A stretch of DNA of 64,000 nt from Ensifer sp. LC11 (GTDB lineage Bacteria > Pseudomonadota > Alphaproteobacteria > Rhizobiales > Rhizobiaceae), in contig NZ_MBSO01000013.1 of assembly GCF_001695835.1 (NCBI RefSeq), positions 1 to 64,000 of the forward strand, in the 5' to 3' direction. Positions 46,031 through 55,862 of the stretch are shown here, piece after piece; positions within the stretch are counted from its first letter, which is position 1, and every line of letters starts with the position of its first letter. Position numbers and translations under genes: made by a program. The notes beneath the pieces are model-generated. The model was not told the origin of the DNA. It saw nothing but the letters and a program-made list of their open reading frames with translations, and did no database searches.

Positions 46031-48556
46031 ATGTTCATCGATAGAATTCTTGCCCGCTTTAAGATCCAGACGAAGGTGCTGTTTTTCATCCTGCCCTTCG
46101 TCGTCAGCATCTGTGCCGTCGGCATCACCGGCCTTTATGCGTCCGGCCTGCTTCAGGGGCGCATGGAGATCTCAAACAGCGTATTGCGGACGTTGAGCGG
46201 CTTTAAGGATGTCTATGCGGGCATGAACGCCTTCCTGCACTCGACGACGCAAGAAACCCGCGATGCCGTGCAGTCGACGATCTCGACGCAGAAGGACGTG
46301 CTTGCCGAGACGGCCGCGCAGGTTGCCGGCCAGAACGGGCAGGAAGAGTTGAAGGCGGCGATCGCGGCGACAGCCGACATCGAGGCGCGCATCGGTGGCC
46401 TCTGGACGCTGCATGTCGGCGAGCAGGACCTGCGCACGGCGATGAATAAGAACCTCGACGCGCTGCTCATCGAGCGCGCCAAGATCAACGAGGAATCGAA
46501 CCGGCTGCAATATGCGGTTCGCAAGAGCGAGAATGCCGCCAAGACGATGCTGCGCGAAGCCGAGAAGTTGCTGCGCGCCAGCCGCTTCTTCAATGAATTC
46601 GGCACCGAAGTCAGCAAGGCGATCACCGTCGAGGACAAGCTGAAGGCGGTCAAGGACCGCTTCCCGATGATCGGGCGCACCGAGCGCGACATCTTCCGCC
46701 TGTTGCCAAAGGATGAGAAGTCGCTGGCCGAAACCATTACTTCGGCTTCGAGCGAGATCGGCGCGATCCTGAAGGCGCCAGCCGGCCCGGAGACGCTTGC
46801 CGGCATCAGCAAACATGTGGACCGCTTCCGCACCGCAAGCTTCCGCCTGGAGGCGGCTTCGGTTGGCAAGATGCGTGACGCCACGCGGATTTTCGCCGAG
46901 CTCGACGAGCAGATCGTCACGACGGAATCGGTGCTGACCGCCACCCGCCGGCTCTCCTCATCGATCACCGATATCCAGATTTCCGCCGCCACCTTCATGG
47001 GCGTGACGAACGAAGGCAATCGCCAGAAGCTGCTCGACAAGTCGCTCGCCGTTCAGCAGAACATGGCGACGCTGCGCGGCGTTGCCAGCGATGGCGCCTC
47101 CTTCGACAAGATCGCCGACACGCTGATGCCGATCCTGACCGCGATGAAGAAGGATGCGGCAGCGCTCGTAGAAATCACCGTCAAGCGGACGGCCGACTTC
47201 GACGCCGCCGGCCAATCCATCAACCAGATCTGGACCGATCTGACCGAATTTGCCGAACAGCAGAAGGTCGCCGCCGGGACCGAGCGTCAGGAAGCAAACC
47301 AGATTTCGGTGGCTGCGACCGTTGCCGGCGTGATCATTGCGCTGCTTGCCGGCATCGCGCTGACGTTGACGCTGAAGAAACCGATCGGCCAGATCACCGC
47401 AGCGATGCGCCGTCTCGCCGATGGCCGTCTCGACACCGCGATCGACGGCGACGCACGTCGCGACGAAATTGGCGACATGGCCCGTGCGCTCGGCGTGTTC
47501 AAGGAAAATGCCCTTTCCAAGGTCCGCATTGAAGCCGAGAGCGAGGAGCAGCGCAGCCGCGCCGAACTCGAGCGCAGCCGCAACGACCAGGAGAAGCGCG
47601 ACCTCGACCGCCAGATCGATCTGGCCGTCAGCGAGCTTGCCGCCGGTCTCGGTCGCCTGGCTCAGGGCGATCTTTCTCGCCAGATCGATGTGCCGTTCCA
47701 TGGCCGCCTCGAACAGTTGCGCCAGGACTTCAACGGTTCGCTGATCCGCCTGCAGGACACGCTCGCCCAGATCCGCGCAAACGCGCAGGCGATTCAGCGG
47801 AGCGGTTCGGACATGCACCACGCAGCAGATTCCCTTTCGAAGCGGACCGAGGCCCAGGCCGCGTCACTCGAAGAGACGGCAGCCGCCGTCGACCAGATCA
47901 CGGTTACCGTTCGCTCCTCGGCCGAACGCGCCGGCGAAGCCAATCATGCGGTGATCCAGACCAAGCGGAGCGCCGATAGTTCGGCAGCCGTCGTCACCAA
48001 CGCGATCGCGGCCATGGGCCGTATCGAGGAGGCCTCGCAGCAGATCGAGCAGATCATCGAGGTGATTGACGATATCGCCTTCCAGACGAACCTCCTGGCG
48101 CTCAATGCGGGTATTGAAGCGGCACGCGCGGGCGAGGCGGGCAAGGGCTTTGCCGTCGTTGCGCAGGAGGTGCGTGAGTTGGCACAGCGCTCGGCCGAAG
48201 CTGCGCGCGAGATCAAGGGCCTCATCAACAAGTCGACCAACGAGGTCAATGCCGGCTCGCACCTGGTCAAGGAAACCGGCGAGGTGTTGGCGTCGATCAG
48301 TTCCCAGATCGTAACCGTCAGCCAGCATGTCGAGATGATCGCGACCGCGAGCCGCGATCAGGCCGTGGCGCTCAACGAGGTCAACGGCTCGGTCAACCAG
48401 ATGGATCAGATGACGCAGCAGAACGCCTCGATGGTGGAGGAGGCGACGGCGACGAGCCGCGCGCTCGCCCAGCAGGCCGACACACTGATGATGTTGGTCG
48501 AGCAGTTCCGGTTGGAGCCGGAAATCGACGACTACGACGGCTATCGGGCGGCCTAA
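46031..48556 (+). CDS. Methyl-accepting chemotaxis protein
   Basis: This 841-residue transducer has a first membrane segment (about 15-38), a long helical periplasmic sensor (39-425, about 390 residues, which resembles a helical bimodular domain), and a second membrane segment (about 427-448). A HAMP domain (about 450-500) and the signalling domain follow, with the hairpin tip DIAFQTNLLALNAGIEAARAGE near 680. It has no C-terminal CheR-binding pentapeptide and ends D-G-Y-R-A-A. I chose the ATG at 46031; a GTG at 46022 adds three residues. The ligand is unknown. Confidence 0.92.
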   Translation: MFIDRILARFKIQTKVLFFILPFVVSICAVGITGLYASGLLQGRMEISNSVLRTLSGFKDVYAGMNAFLHSTTQETRDAVQSTISTQKDVLAETAAQVAGQNGQEELKAAIAATADIEARIGGLWTLHVGEQDLRTAMNKNLDALLIERAKINEESNRLQYAVRKSENAAKTMLREAEKLLRASRFFNEFGTEVSKAITVEDKLKAVKDRFPMIGRTERDIFRLLPKDEKSLAETITSASSEIGAILKAPAGPETLAGISKHVDRFRTASFRLEAASVGKMRDATRIFAELDEQIVTTESVLTATRRLSSSITDIQISAATFMGVTNEGNRQKLLDKSLAVQQNMATLRGVASDGASFDKIADTLMPILTAMKKDAAALVEITVKRTADFDAAGQSINQIWTDLTEFAEQQKVAAGTERQEANQISVAATVAGVIIALLAGIALTLTLKKPIGQITAAMRRLADGRLDTAIDGDARRDEIGDMARALGVFKENALSKVRIEAESEEQRSRAELERSRNDQEKRDLDRQIDLAVSELAAGLGRLAQGDLSRQIDVPFHGRLEQLRQDFNGSLIRLQDTLAQIRANAQAIQRSGSDMHHAADSLSKRTEAQAASLEETAAAVDQITVTVRSSAERAGEANHAVIQTKRSADSSAAVVTNAIAAMGRIEEASQQIEQIIEVIDDIAFQTNLLALNAGIEAARAGEAGKGFAVVAQEVRELAQRSAEAAREIKGLINKSTNEVNAGSHLVKETGEVLASISSQIVTVSQHVEMIATASRDQAVALNEVNGSVNQMDQMTQQNASMVEEATATSRALAQQADTLMMLVEQFRLEPEIDDYDGYRAA

Positions 48557-48679
48557 GGGCCACCTGCAGTCAGACGGAAACACTGAATGCAGAAATTCGG
48601 CGGAAATCGCTGACGCGGCCCGCATTCAGTCCAGCGCACGGCAGACCGCTTCCGCCGTGCGCCATAACAAGGGCAGGGG

Positions 48680-48883
48680 CTAAAATTGCACCGCGTGGCC
48701 GCAGGGCTCCGCGGTGCACTTTTTTTCCGAACCGATCTGCGCCCTGCGGCGATCGGCAAGCCGGTTGGCCAAAGCGTTCAGAATGCGCCGAATACGTCCC
48801 GGCGGCTTCGGGTCGAAGTCCTCGTCCCAGCGGCGGTTTTTCAGGGCCAGGTCGACGATGAAGACCATTGCCATTGTGTCCAT
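48680..48883 (-). CDS. Small protein divergent from LysR gene, 67 residues
   Basis: An ATG at 48883 with a good AAGGAG 7 bases upstream opens a 67-residue frame. The product starts with a hydrophobic stretch (MDTMAMVFIVDLAL) and continues with a basic helical part (RRILNALANRLADRRRAQ) and two Cys residues. No known family came to mind. It lies head to head with the LysR regulator, which would be its natural controller. The computed frame extends to 48973, but that start lacks a ribosome-binding site. Confidence 0.6.
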   Translation of the reverse strand: MDTMAMVFIVDLALKNRRWDEDFDPKPPGRIRRILNALANRLADRRRAQIGSEKKCTAEPCGHAVQF

Positions 48884-48972
48884 TGTGATGCTCCTTGGTT
48901 GGTGGGCATCACCTCTTTTATGCACCAAATGCAGTTTTACATACGCCAGATATCGGCCTATGTTTTTCACCA

Positions 48973-49854
48973 ATGAAAGATATGGATTGGGATATTTATC
49001 GCTGTTTCATGAGCGTCGCGCGCGCCGGCGGCCTGACCGGTGCTGCACAGGCGCTTGGCTCAAGCCCTGCCACCATCGGACGCCGCATGCTGGAGCTTGA
49101 GGAGCGCACGGGCCGCGTCTTGTTCCTGCGCAGCCAGACCGGCTACCAGCTCACCGGCGACGGTGAACTTCTCTTCGAGCAGTTGCAGGAAATGGAGGCG
49201 GCGGCGCGACGGGTCGAGAGCTGGCGACGCGAAGGTGAGGGGGCGACCATCCGCATTACAGTCGGGACCTGGATCGCCTGGTTGCTGGCGGAGAATTTTC
49301 CGGCACTTTGCACCGAAAGGGACGGTTTCAGCCTGGCGATCACCATCGGGGAAACGCGCGCGAGCCTCGCCTACCGAGAGACGGATATCGGCATCCGCGC
49401 CTTCGAGCCGGAGGAAGGTTATCTGGCAGCAAGTCCGGTCGGGGACGTCGCCTACGCTGCTTACCGCCAGAAGAACGCGCCGCCGGCCGCCAACGCGCGA
49501 TGGGTTGCCGTCGCCGAGGAGGACGCAATCTCGGCCTATCTTCGCTGGCCGCGCGAGCAAGCAGGAGGACCGGCGGACCGGCGGATCGTCGCCACGGTCA
49601 CGCGGCCGCGCTCGCTCCTGGATCTCGCCCGGGCCGGCGCTGGATGCGCGGTGCTTCCCTGTTTCGTCGGCGACCTCGATCCGTTGCTGGAGCGAGCCGG
49701 TGAGGAGATCGCGGCGCTCCGGCACCGGCAATGGATCGTGATGAACAACGAGGACAGGCACCGAAGAGAGATACGCACCGTCGTCGACCGCATGACGAGG
49801 CTTCTGCGCAGTCACGCGGACGTTTTTGCCGGCAAGCGCCCGCGCCGCGGCTGA
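48973..49854 (+). CDS. LysR-family transcriptional regulator
   Basis: This 293-residue regulator has an N-terminal winged helix (about 1-60: WDIYRCFMSVARAGGLTGAAQALG, then ATIGRRMLELEERTG) and a substrate-binding-like effector domain. The ATG at 48973 starts just before the helix-turn-helix; a longer frame from 48895 would cross the divergent promoter. The 89-base gap to the small divergent gene contains TGCA-N5-TGCA (48921-48933), a possible LysR-type site. Effector and targets are unknown. Confidence 0.88.
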   Translation: MKDMDWDIYRCFMSVARAGGLTGAAQALGSSPATIGRRMLELEERTGRVLFLRSQTGYQLTGDGELLFEQLQEMEAAARRVESWRREGEGATIRITVGTWIAWLLAENFPALCTERDGFSLAITIGETRASLAYRETDIGIRAFEPEEGYLAASPVGDVAYAAYRQKNAPPAANARWVAVAEEDAISAYLRWPREQAGGPADRRIVATVTRPRSLLDLARAGAGCAVLPCFVGDLDPLLERAGEEIAALRHRQWIVMNNEDRHRREIRTVVDRMTRLLRSHADVFAGKRPRRG

Positions 49855-49936
49855 GGCAGGTGGCGTTGATTGACGGCCTTCGATTGGCGCAAAGCGCGGC
49901 CCCCTGCAGGTCCTGGGCGCTTTTGTGACCTACGGT

Positions 49937-51045
49937 TCAGCGCATCAGAAGTTTGACGAGGGCGGCCTGTGAGTTGACGCCCGTCTTGGCATAGATGCTT
50001 TTGAGCTGCGTCCGGATTGTTTCATAACTGACGCCGTTGGCCTGCGACATTTCCTTCAAAGTCAGGCCGGCGGCGACGCCAGAGGCGATGCGGATTTCGG
50101 CCGGCGTGAGACCGCAGCTGACCTTCAGGTCGTCGAAATGCTGACCGTTAGCGAGCGAAGTCGCCGGCTCGATCAGCACGGCCACCGTCGGCCCGTCGAG
50201 AAGTTCCGTGAAGATCGTGGCGCTTCGCCGCACCAGCGTGATGCGAAAGGCGCTGCCGCCAGCGGTCCTGACGATCCGGATCTGCGGTTGCGCCGGCTTG
50301 CCGACCGGCGAGCCAGCAACTCCAGCGCCGCATTGGTCTCCCATTCGTCCATGAACAGGCGTCCATTGATGGCGACGCGAAACGGCGTGCCTTTCGCCGC
50401 CATGTGTTCAGCGTTGTTGTTCATCGAGCGGATACGGAGGTTGTCGCCGACATAGATGACGCCGACGCCGATCGTGTCGAGCAAGGTGCGGCCCTCGTGC
50501 TGTTCGGCCAGCATCAGGTCGCGCCGGCGCAGAAAGTCGAAGGCGCGCTTCAAGTGGGGCGCAAGGGCAGTGTATTGATCGGCAGCCTGTTGGTTGAGCT
50601 CTTCGTCAGTAGACGATGTGCAGGTCGATACCAGCAACGTGCGCGTCGGACTGCGCACGATGGTCACGCCGACCGTGGTCTCACAGCCGGTCTGGTTCTT
50701 CAGCCAGTCATTGTAGAATTCCGACTTGAGCAGATCCTTGCGTGCGACGATGTCCTCGCCGGAGAGACCGCGCCCGACCGGCACCAGCACCGACTTCGGT
50801 ATCCAGGGATTGATCGCCGCGAAGTGGCTGTTGAATTGCTCGATGGCCTCCGAGCTAAAGCCAGAGACATAGGGCACGAATGACGCCGGCGATGCGAGAT
50901 CGTGGTAATGGAGAGCGGAGCGCCCGTTGGGCATCGTCGTCGCCAGCCGATCGAGAAAATCCTGCCAACCGCAGTCGCCAAAGGCGGCGCCGTAGATCAG
51001 CTCGGTCAGTTCGGCGGTATCGGCAGCTTTCGACGATCGATTCAT
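49937..51045 (-). pseudogene. LuxR-type regulator interrupted by a frameshift
   Basis: Reading from 51045, a 290-residue frame begins with a helical sensor-like domain and runs to 50173. Its sequence turns nonsensical after ETNAALELLARRS near 50300. The continuation lies one frame off (49937-50344), giving GKPAQPQIRIVRTAGG and a GerE-type helix-turn-helix (LTPAEIRIASGVAAGLTLKEM, then SYETIRTQLKSIYAKTGV). One base appears missing between about 50290 and 50330. Without it the protein would be about 369 residues. It is either a recent pseudogene or a sequencing error. No luxI gene is nearby. Confidence 0.8.
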
Positions 51046-51160
51046 GCGTGCCTCTGCCTAAGACAGGTTTGTCTAATATAGACGGGTGTCGCCGGTTCGA
51101 TCAACTTGAAATGGCAGGCCGCGGCGGCGAAAGCACCCCCGTTCCCAACCTGCAACGCAA

Positions 51161-51186
51161 GATGGCCGGCATGATAGCCGGCCATC
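51161..51186 (-). terminator. Hairpin after small two-gene unit
   Basis: A perfect 10-bp stem (GATGGCCGGC with GCCGGCCATC) and a 6-base loop lie 35 bases after the end of the 33-residue frame on the minus strand. The T-run is poor. It probably ends or stabilises the transcript from the small genes. Confidence 0.6.
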
Positions 51187-51220
51187 CGAAATTTAAGGGC
51201 TGTGTTTCGACACCGCCGAT

Positions 51221-51322
51221 TTAGCCGAGCTCAACGGTAATTGCGCACGCCGCGATTGCTTCGGCCTTCGGCTGAAATGAAACGGACGAAAGCAGGGCAA
51301 TCATAAGCGCTAGCGCAGTCAT
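51221..51322 (-). CDS. Very small peptide, 33 residues, coupled to the gene before it
   Basis: An ATG at 51322 overlaps the preceding stop as ATGA and opens 33 codons. The product has a hydrophobic N-terminus (MTALALMIALLSSVSF) followed by a small polar stretch with one Cys and ends LELG-like (TVELG). It looks like a signal peptide or membrane leader with little mature sequence. The overlap implies co-translation with the 79-residue gene. No family is known to me. Confidence 0.42.
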   Translation of the reverse strand: MTALALMIALLSSVSFQPKAEAIAACAITVELG

Positions 51323-51558
51323 GGCCTGCCCTGGGTGACGATGACCGGGATCAGGAGATCGCCCCAATTGCCCTCGCCGCCGTGGTGGCGGGCCGAGCGA
51401 ACGAGCTCGACCGATACGCCGGCGTCGACGGCCTTCATGACGGACTGGTTGAGGCGGTGCAGGTCGTTGGCGACCATGCGGATAGCGGCCTGCTGGTCCG
51501 GGGTCATCGCCGAAGACTGTTCCTCGGCCCGTTCCTTGACGCGTGTCTGGACTGTCAT
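51319..51558 (-). CDS. Hypothetical small protein downstream of aceA, 79 residues
   Basis: A 79-residue soluble protein with a strong AAGGAGA before its ATG. The first half is helical (EEQSSAMTPDQQAAIRMVAND, LHRLNQSVMKAVDAG) and the second half is Gly-rich and strand-like (GGEGNWGDLLIPVIVT). I recognise no family. It lies 80 bases after aceA on the same strand and may be co-transcribed with it. Its stop overlaps the start of the 33-residue frame. Confidence 0.7.
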   Translation of the reverse strand: MTVQTRVKERAEEQSSAMTPDQQAAIRMVANDLHRLNQSVMKAVDAGVSVELVRSARHHGGEGNWGDLLIPVIVTQGRP

Positions 51559-51638
51559 TGGACTTCTCCTTGAGGTTCGAGGCTATGGTTTGCGGAAGGA
51601 GCGCGGCGGGCAGGGATTGCCACGCCCCCTCCGGTCTT

Positions 51639-52928
<1,290 letters not shown>

Positions 52929-53005
52929 TACATCCTCCTGTCAAAATCAAACATCCACTCGACTTGGTCGAACGGTGCATTTCGTTGCCGAGTTCATGTG
53001 ACAGT

Positions 53006-53120
53006 TTTTACATTGCGCTGCAGAAGCGAGCCATTGAAATCAGCGAAGTAGCCGAACCAAAAGGGTTATCTTGTCTTGCCTTTGACAGATGAGCGCAGTA
53101 AATTTGTAAATGATGTAAAT
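53006..53120. promoter_or_regulatory. Repeated GTAAA motifs in the aceA-regulator gap
   Basis: The divergent gap contains TTTTTACATT (53005-53014, inverted) and a direct repeat GTAAAT-GAT-GTAAAT (53106-53120). Related GTAAA elements recur at 53139-53156. They are candidate sites for the divergent XRE-type regulator. Confidence 0.45.
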
Positions 53121-53138
53121 GCGGAACCGCTGTGGGAA

Positions 53139-53156
53139 TTGTAAAGGTAGTTACAA
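53139..53156. promoter_or_regulatory. Inverted repeat over regulator ribosome-binding site
   Basis: TTGTAA-aggtag-TTACAA is an 18-base perfect inverted repeat that ends on the base before the start codon. It encloses the likely Shine-Dalgarno AAAGG. Binding here would block transcription or translation of the regulator. Confidence 0.55.
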
Positions 53157-54566
53157 ATGGCCGAGAACAAGATTTTCGCCGGTCCGCGCGTCAGGCGCAT
53201 CCGAAATGGCCTTTCGCTGACCCAGACGGCCATGGCCGAGGCACTCGGCATCTCGCCCTCCTATCTCAATCTGATCGAGCGCAACCAGCGGCCGCTGACC
53301 GTTCAGCTGCTCCTGAAGCTCGCCTCGGTCTACAAGGTCGATCTCGACGAGCTGCAGGGGGAAACCGGCGGCAGCCTCACGCAATTGCGCGAGGTCTTCG
53401 CCGACCCGCTCCTGTCCGCCGAATTGCCGGGGGATCAGGAACTGGTCGAGGTGGTGGAGGCTGCACCCAATGCGGCAGGAGGTGTCGTCAAGCTCTATCG
53501 CGCCTACCGCGAGCAGGCGGCGCGCCTCAAGGATCTTGCCGATCTGCTGGCGGGGCAGGGCCATATGGCGGCGCTGTCCGGCACGCGGCTGCCCATGGAC
53601 GAAGTGCGTGAAACCTTCGAGGCCCGGCCCAACCACTTTCCCGGCATTGAGACGGCCGCGGAAGCGTTTCACGAGGCGCTGTCGCCAGGCGACGAGCTTC
53701 TTGGCGCGCTGAAAGCTTGGCTGAAGAAGGAGCATGGGCTGGTCGTGCGCAGTCTGCCGGTCCATGCGATGCCGAACCTGCGGCGTCGTTTCGACCGGCA
53801 CTCCATGCGGCTCTTCATTTCGGAACGTTTGTCGCCCTATGACCAGTTGCGTGAGATCGCCATGGAAGCCGTGTCGATCGCCTGCCACGAAGCGATCATA
53901 GCCGAACTCGGCGCTTTGCGGTTTTCGACCGCCGAGGCCCGCCGGATCGCCCGCTTCGAACTGGCGCGATACGGTGCGCACGCACTGATGATGCCCTATG
54001 CCGCTTTCCTTGCGGCCGCGCAGCGCGCGAGGTACGACATCGATGTGCTACGGGCCCGGTTCCAGGTCTCCTTCGAACAGGTGGCGAACCGGCTGACCAT
54101 GTTGCAACGGCCCGGTGCGCAAGGGGTACCGTTCTTTCTGATGGAGATCGACAATGCCGGCCATCGCTTGCGACGCGCTGGCGCATCGGGGTTCCCGCAG
54201 ACGAAGTTCGGTGGCGGCTGTCCGAAGCTCAATATCCACGCCGCTTTCTCGGTGCCGGGACAGGTTCTGGTCGATCGCGTCGAAATGCCTGGCGGTGCCG
54301 AGTATCTGACGGTGGCGCGCACACTGGATGGTCCGCAGGCCGGGTTTCACGAGCGGGTTCGGCGCACGGCGCTTCTCATCGGCTGCGAGGCCTCTTTCGC
54401 CGGCGACATCGTCTATGGCTCAGTGCTGCAGCCCGCGATCGCGATCGGCGCCGCCTGTCGCCTCTGCGAGCGCCAGGGCTGTCTCGCGCGCGCCGAGCCG
54501 CCCGTCACCCGGCCGCTCGGGCTCGACGAGATGGCGACCGGGTTGAGCGTCTTCGATTTTCAGTAG
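53157..54566 (+). CDS. XRE-type short-chain fatty acyl regulator, ScfR/RamB family
   Basis: This 469-residue regulator has an N-terminal XRE helix-turn-helix (about 12-66: SLTQTAMAEALGISPSYLNLIERNQRPL), a middle domain related to the ImmA/IrrE fold (SIACHEAIIAELGAL), and a C-terminal Cys-containing domain (CRLCERQGC). Family members such as RamB, MccR and PccR sense acyl-CoA and control acetate, propionate and glyoxylate genes. Its place opposite aceA fits. A His in the metalloprotease motif is not preserved. Its 3' end overlaps the convergent desaturase gene by 7 bases. Confidence 0.88.
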   Translation: MAENKIFAGPRVRRIRNGLSLTQTAMAEALGISPSYLNLIERNQRPLTVQLLLKLASVYKVDLDELQGETGGSLTQLREVFADPLLSAELPGDQELVEVVEAAPNAAGGVVKLYRAYREQAARLKDLADLLAGQGHMAALSGTRLPMDEVRETFEARPNHFPGIETAAEAFHEALSPGDELLGALKAWLKKEHGLVVRSLPVHAMPNLRRRFDRHSMRLFISERLSPYDQLREIAMEAVSIACHEAIIAELGALRFSTAEARRIARFELARYGAHALMMPYAAFLAAAQRARYDIDVLRARFQVSFEQVANRLTMLQRPGAQGVPFFLMEIDNAGHRLRRAGASGFPQTKFGGGCPKLNIHAAFSVPGQVLVDRVEMPGGAEYLTVARTLDGPQAGFHERVRRTALLIGCEASFAGDIVYGSVLQPAIAIGAACRLCERQGCLARAEPPVTRPLGLDEMATGLSVFDFQ

Positions 54567-55528
54567 CTGACGGGGTGCTGGTTCGGCAAAAGCGGCGCAT
54601 TCGGCGCAAAGCACTCGGCCGGAAGCCCTGTCGTATAGCCGCGGGTAATGTGGGCTTTGTCCGCATAGGCCTTGTTGCGCATCAGGATCGCGTGCAGTTC
54701 CGGCAGATTGTAGAAGGGCACGCCCGGATAGAGATGGTGCTCGAGGTGGTAGTTGATGTTGTGGGGCGCGAAGAACAGCTTCTCCCAGGCATGCGGATAG
54801 ACGGTGCGTGAGCTCGTCAGCTCGTCCTCGTAGTCCATGCTGCCGAAATGTTCCGCGACGCTGCGCACGTAGAGGAAAAGGCAGAAGAAGGTGAGGAACG
54901 GCACGACCCAGTAGAGCGCCACTTCCTGCCAGATGCCAAGCAGGGTGAAGATCGCCCCCGCGGCCACATAGAAACCAAGCCGCAGCAGCTTGTATCCAAG
55001 GGTCGAACGATCGTTCTTTCCCATGCGCCTCGCCATATGCAGCATGTCGCGCAGCGAGTTGATCGCGACAAGGTATCCCAGCAATTGCGCGATGCCGCGT
55101 GCAAGCTTCTGCGGAAAGGTGAATTGCGGCATGCCAAGCTTCGCCGTCCAGTCCGGATCCTCGTCCGTATTGGCATGCTGGTGATGGGCGAGGTGGTTCT
55201 GACGGTAACCGTCAACCGTCGCAAGCACCGGCCATGCAAGCAGCAGATCACTCATCCAGTCGCTGAGTTTTCGATTGCGGATGATACGGTAGTGTGCCGC
55301 CTCGTGGATCATGCAGCCCAGCGCATGCATGCGTCCCGCGATCAGCACGACAGCGATCAGGTAGACGGCAGGATTTTCCGCATATTCGCTGACCGTAATC
55401 GCCGCTGCGATCATCGCCCAATCGGAAACGATCGCCACGAGCGCCTTTCGTGGCTCGAGCGCCGAAAGACGCTTCAATTCCTTGGGGTCGATCCTGCGGT
55501 TCCGGCCGCCCATGACCTTTTCGCCCAT
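54560..55528 (-). CDS. Membrane fatty acid desaturase
   Basis: This 322-residue membrane enzyme has the three histidine clusters of a di-iron desaturase: HEAAH (75-79), HLAHHQH (112-118) and HLEHH (261-265, after HNINY). Several hydrophobic segments lie between them. It probably adds a double bond to membrane lipid acyl chains or a related lipid; the exact substrate is unknown. I chose the ATG at 55528 with AGGAT upstream; a TTG at 55591 would overlap the small gene before it. It overlaps the convergent regulator gene by 7 bases. Confidence 0.88.
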   Translation of the reverse strand: MGEKVMGGRNRRIDPKELKRLSALEPRKALVAIVSDWAMIAAAITVSEYAENPAVYLIAVVLIAGRMHALGCMIHEAAHYRIIRNRKLSDWMSDLLLAWPVLATVDGYRQNHLAHHQHANTDEDPDWTAKLGMPQFTFPQKLARGIAQLLGYLVAINSLRDMLHMARRMGKNDRSTLGYKLLRLGFYVAAGAIFTLLGIWQEVALYWVVPFLTFFCLFLYVRSVAEHFGSMDYEDELTSSRTVYPHAWEKLFFAPHNINYHLEHHLYPGVPFYNLPELHAILMRNKAYADKAHITRGYTTGLPAECFAPNAPLLPNQHPVSY

Positions 55529-55583
55529 GACAATATCCTGATCCTGACGCACAACCGGCGGCAAAATCGCACGCCGATCATGG

Positions 55584-55778
55584 TTAATCAATCGTAAATG
55601 CCTGACGATACACGCCGCGCGCAGCTATGGTTAATGGCGCCAGCCGACGCCGCTCAGGTTCGTCTGCGAATTGGCTGGTTGCCATAAGTGCCCGTTTTTC
55701 TTCGACTTGTGAAAACCACAGGGCGGCGCGACGGCGCCTTTTATCGGCACGAAAGCGCTTGAGGTTATCGAGAAACAT
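55584..55778 (-). CDS. Possible small basic protein upstream of desaturase, 64 residues
   Basis: An ATG at 55778 behind a strong GGGAGGTTAGG opens 64 codons. The product is very basic (LKRFRADKRRRRAALW; PERRRLAPL). A long open frame extends upstream antisense to the following gene, but the ribosome-binding site supports this start. I recognise no family. It lies 55 bases before the desaturase on the same strand and is divergent from potF. Confidence 0.38.
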   Translation of the reverse strand: MFLDNLKRFRADKRRRRAALWFSQVEEKRALMATSQFADEPERRRLAPLTIAARGVYRQAFTID

Positions 55779-55862
55779 GCCTAACCTCCCGCCCTGAGCA
55801 AAGCGGATTGGCGGTGTCCCGGCATGCCGGGCCCGATACGAAAAAACCAAGAGGGGAGTTGT

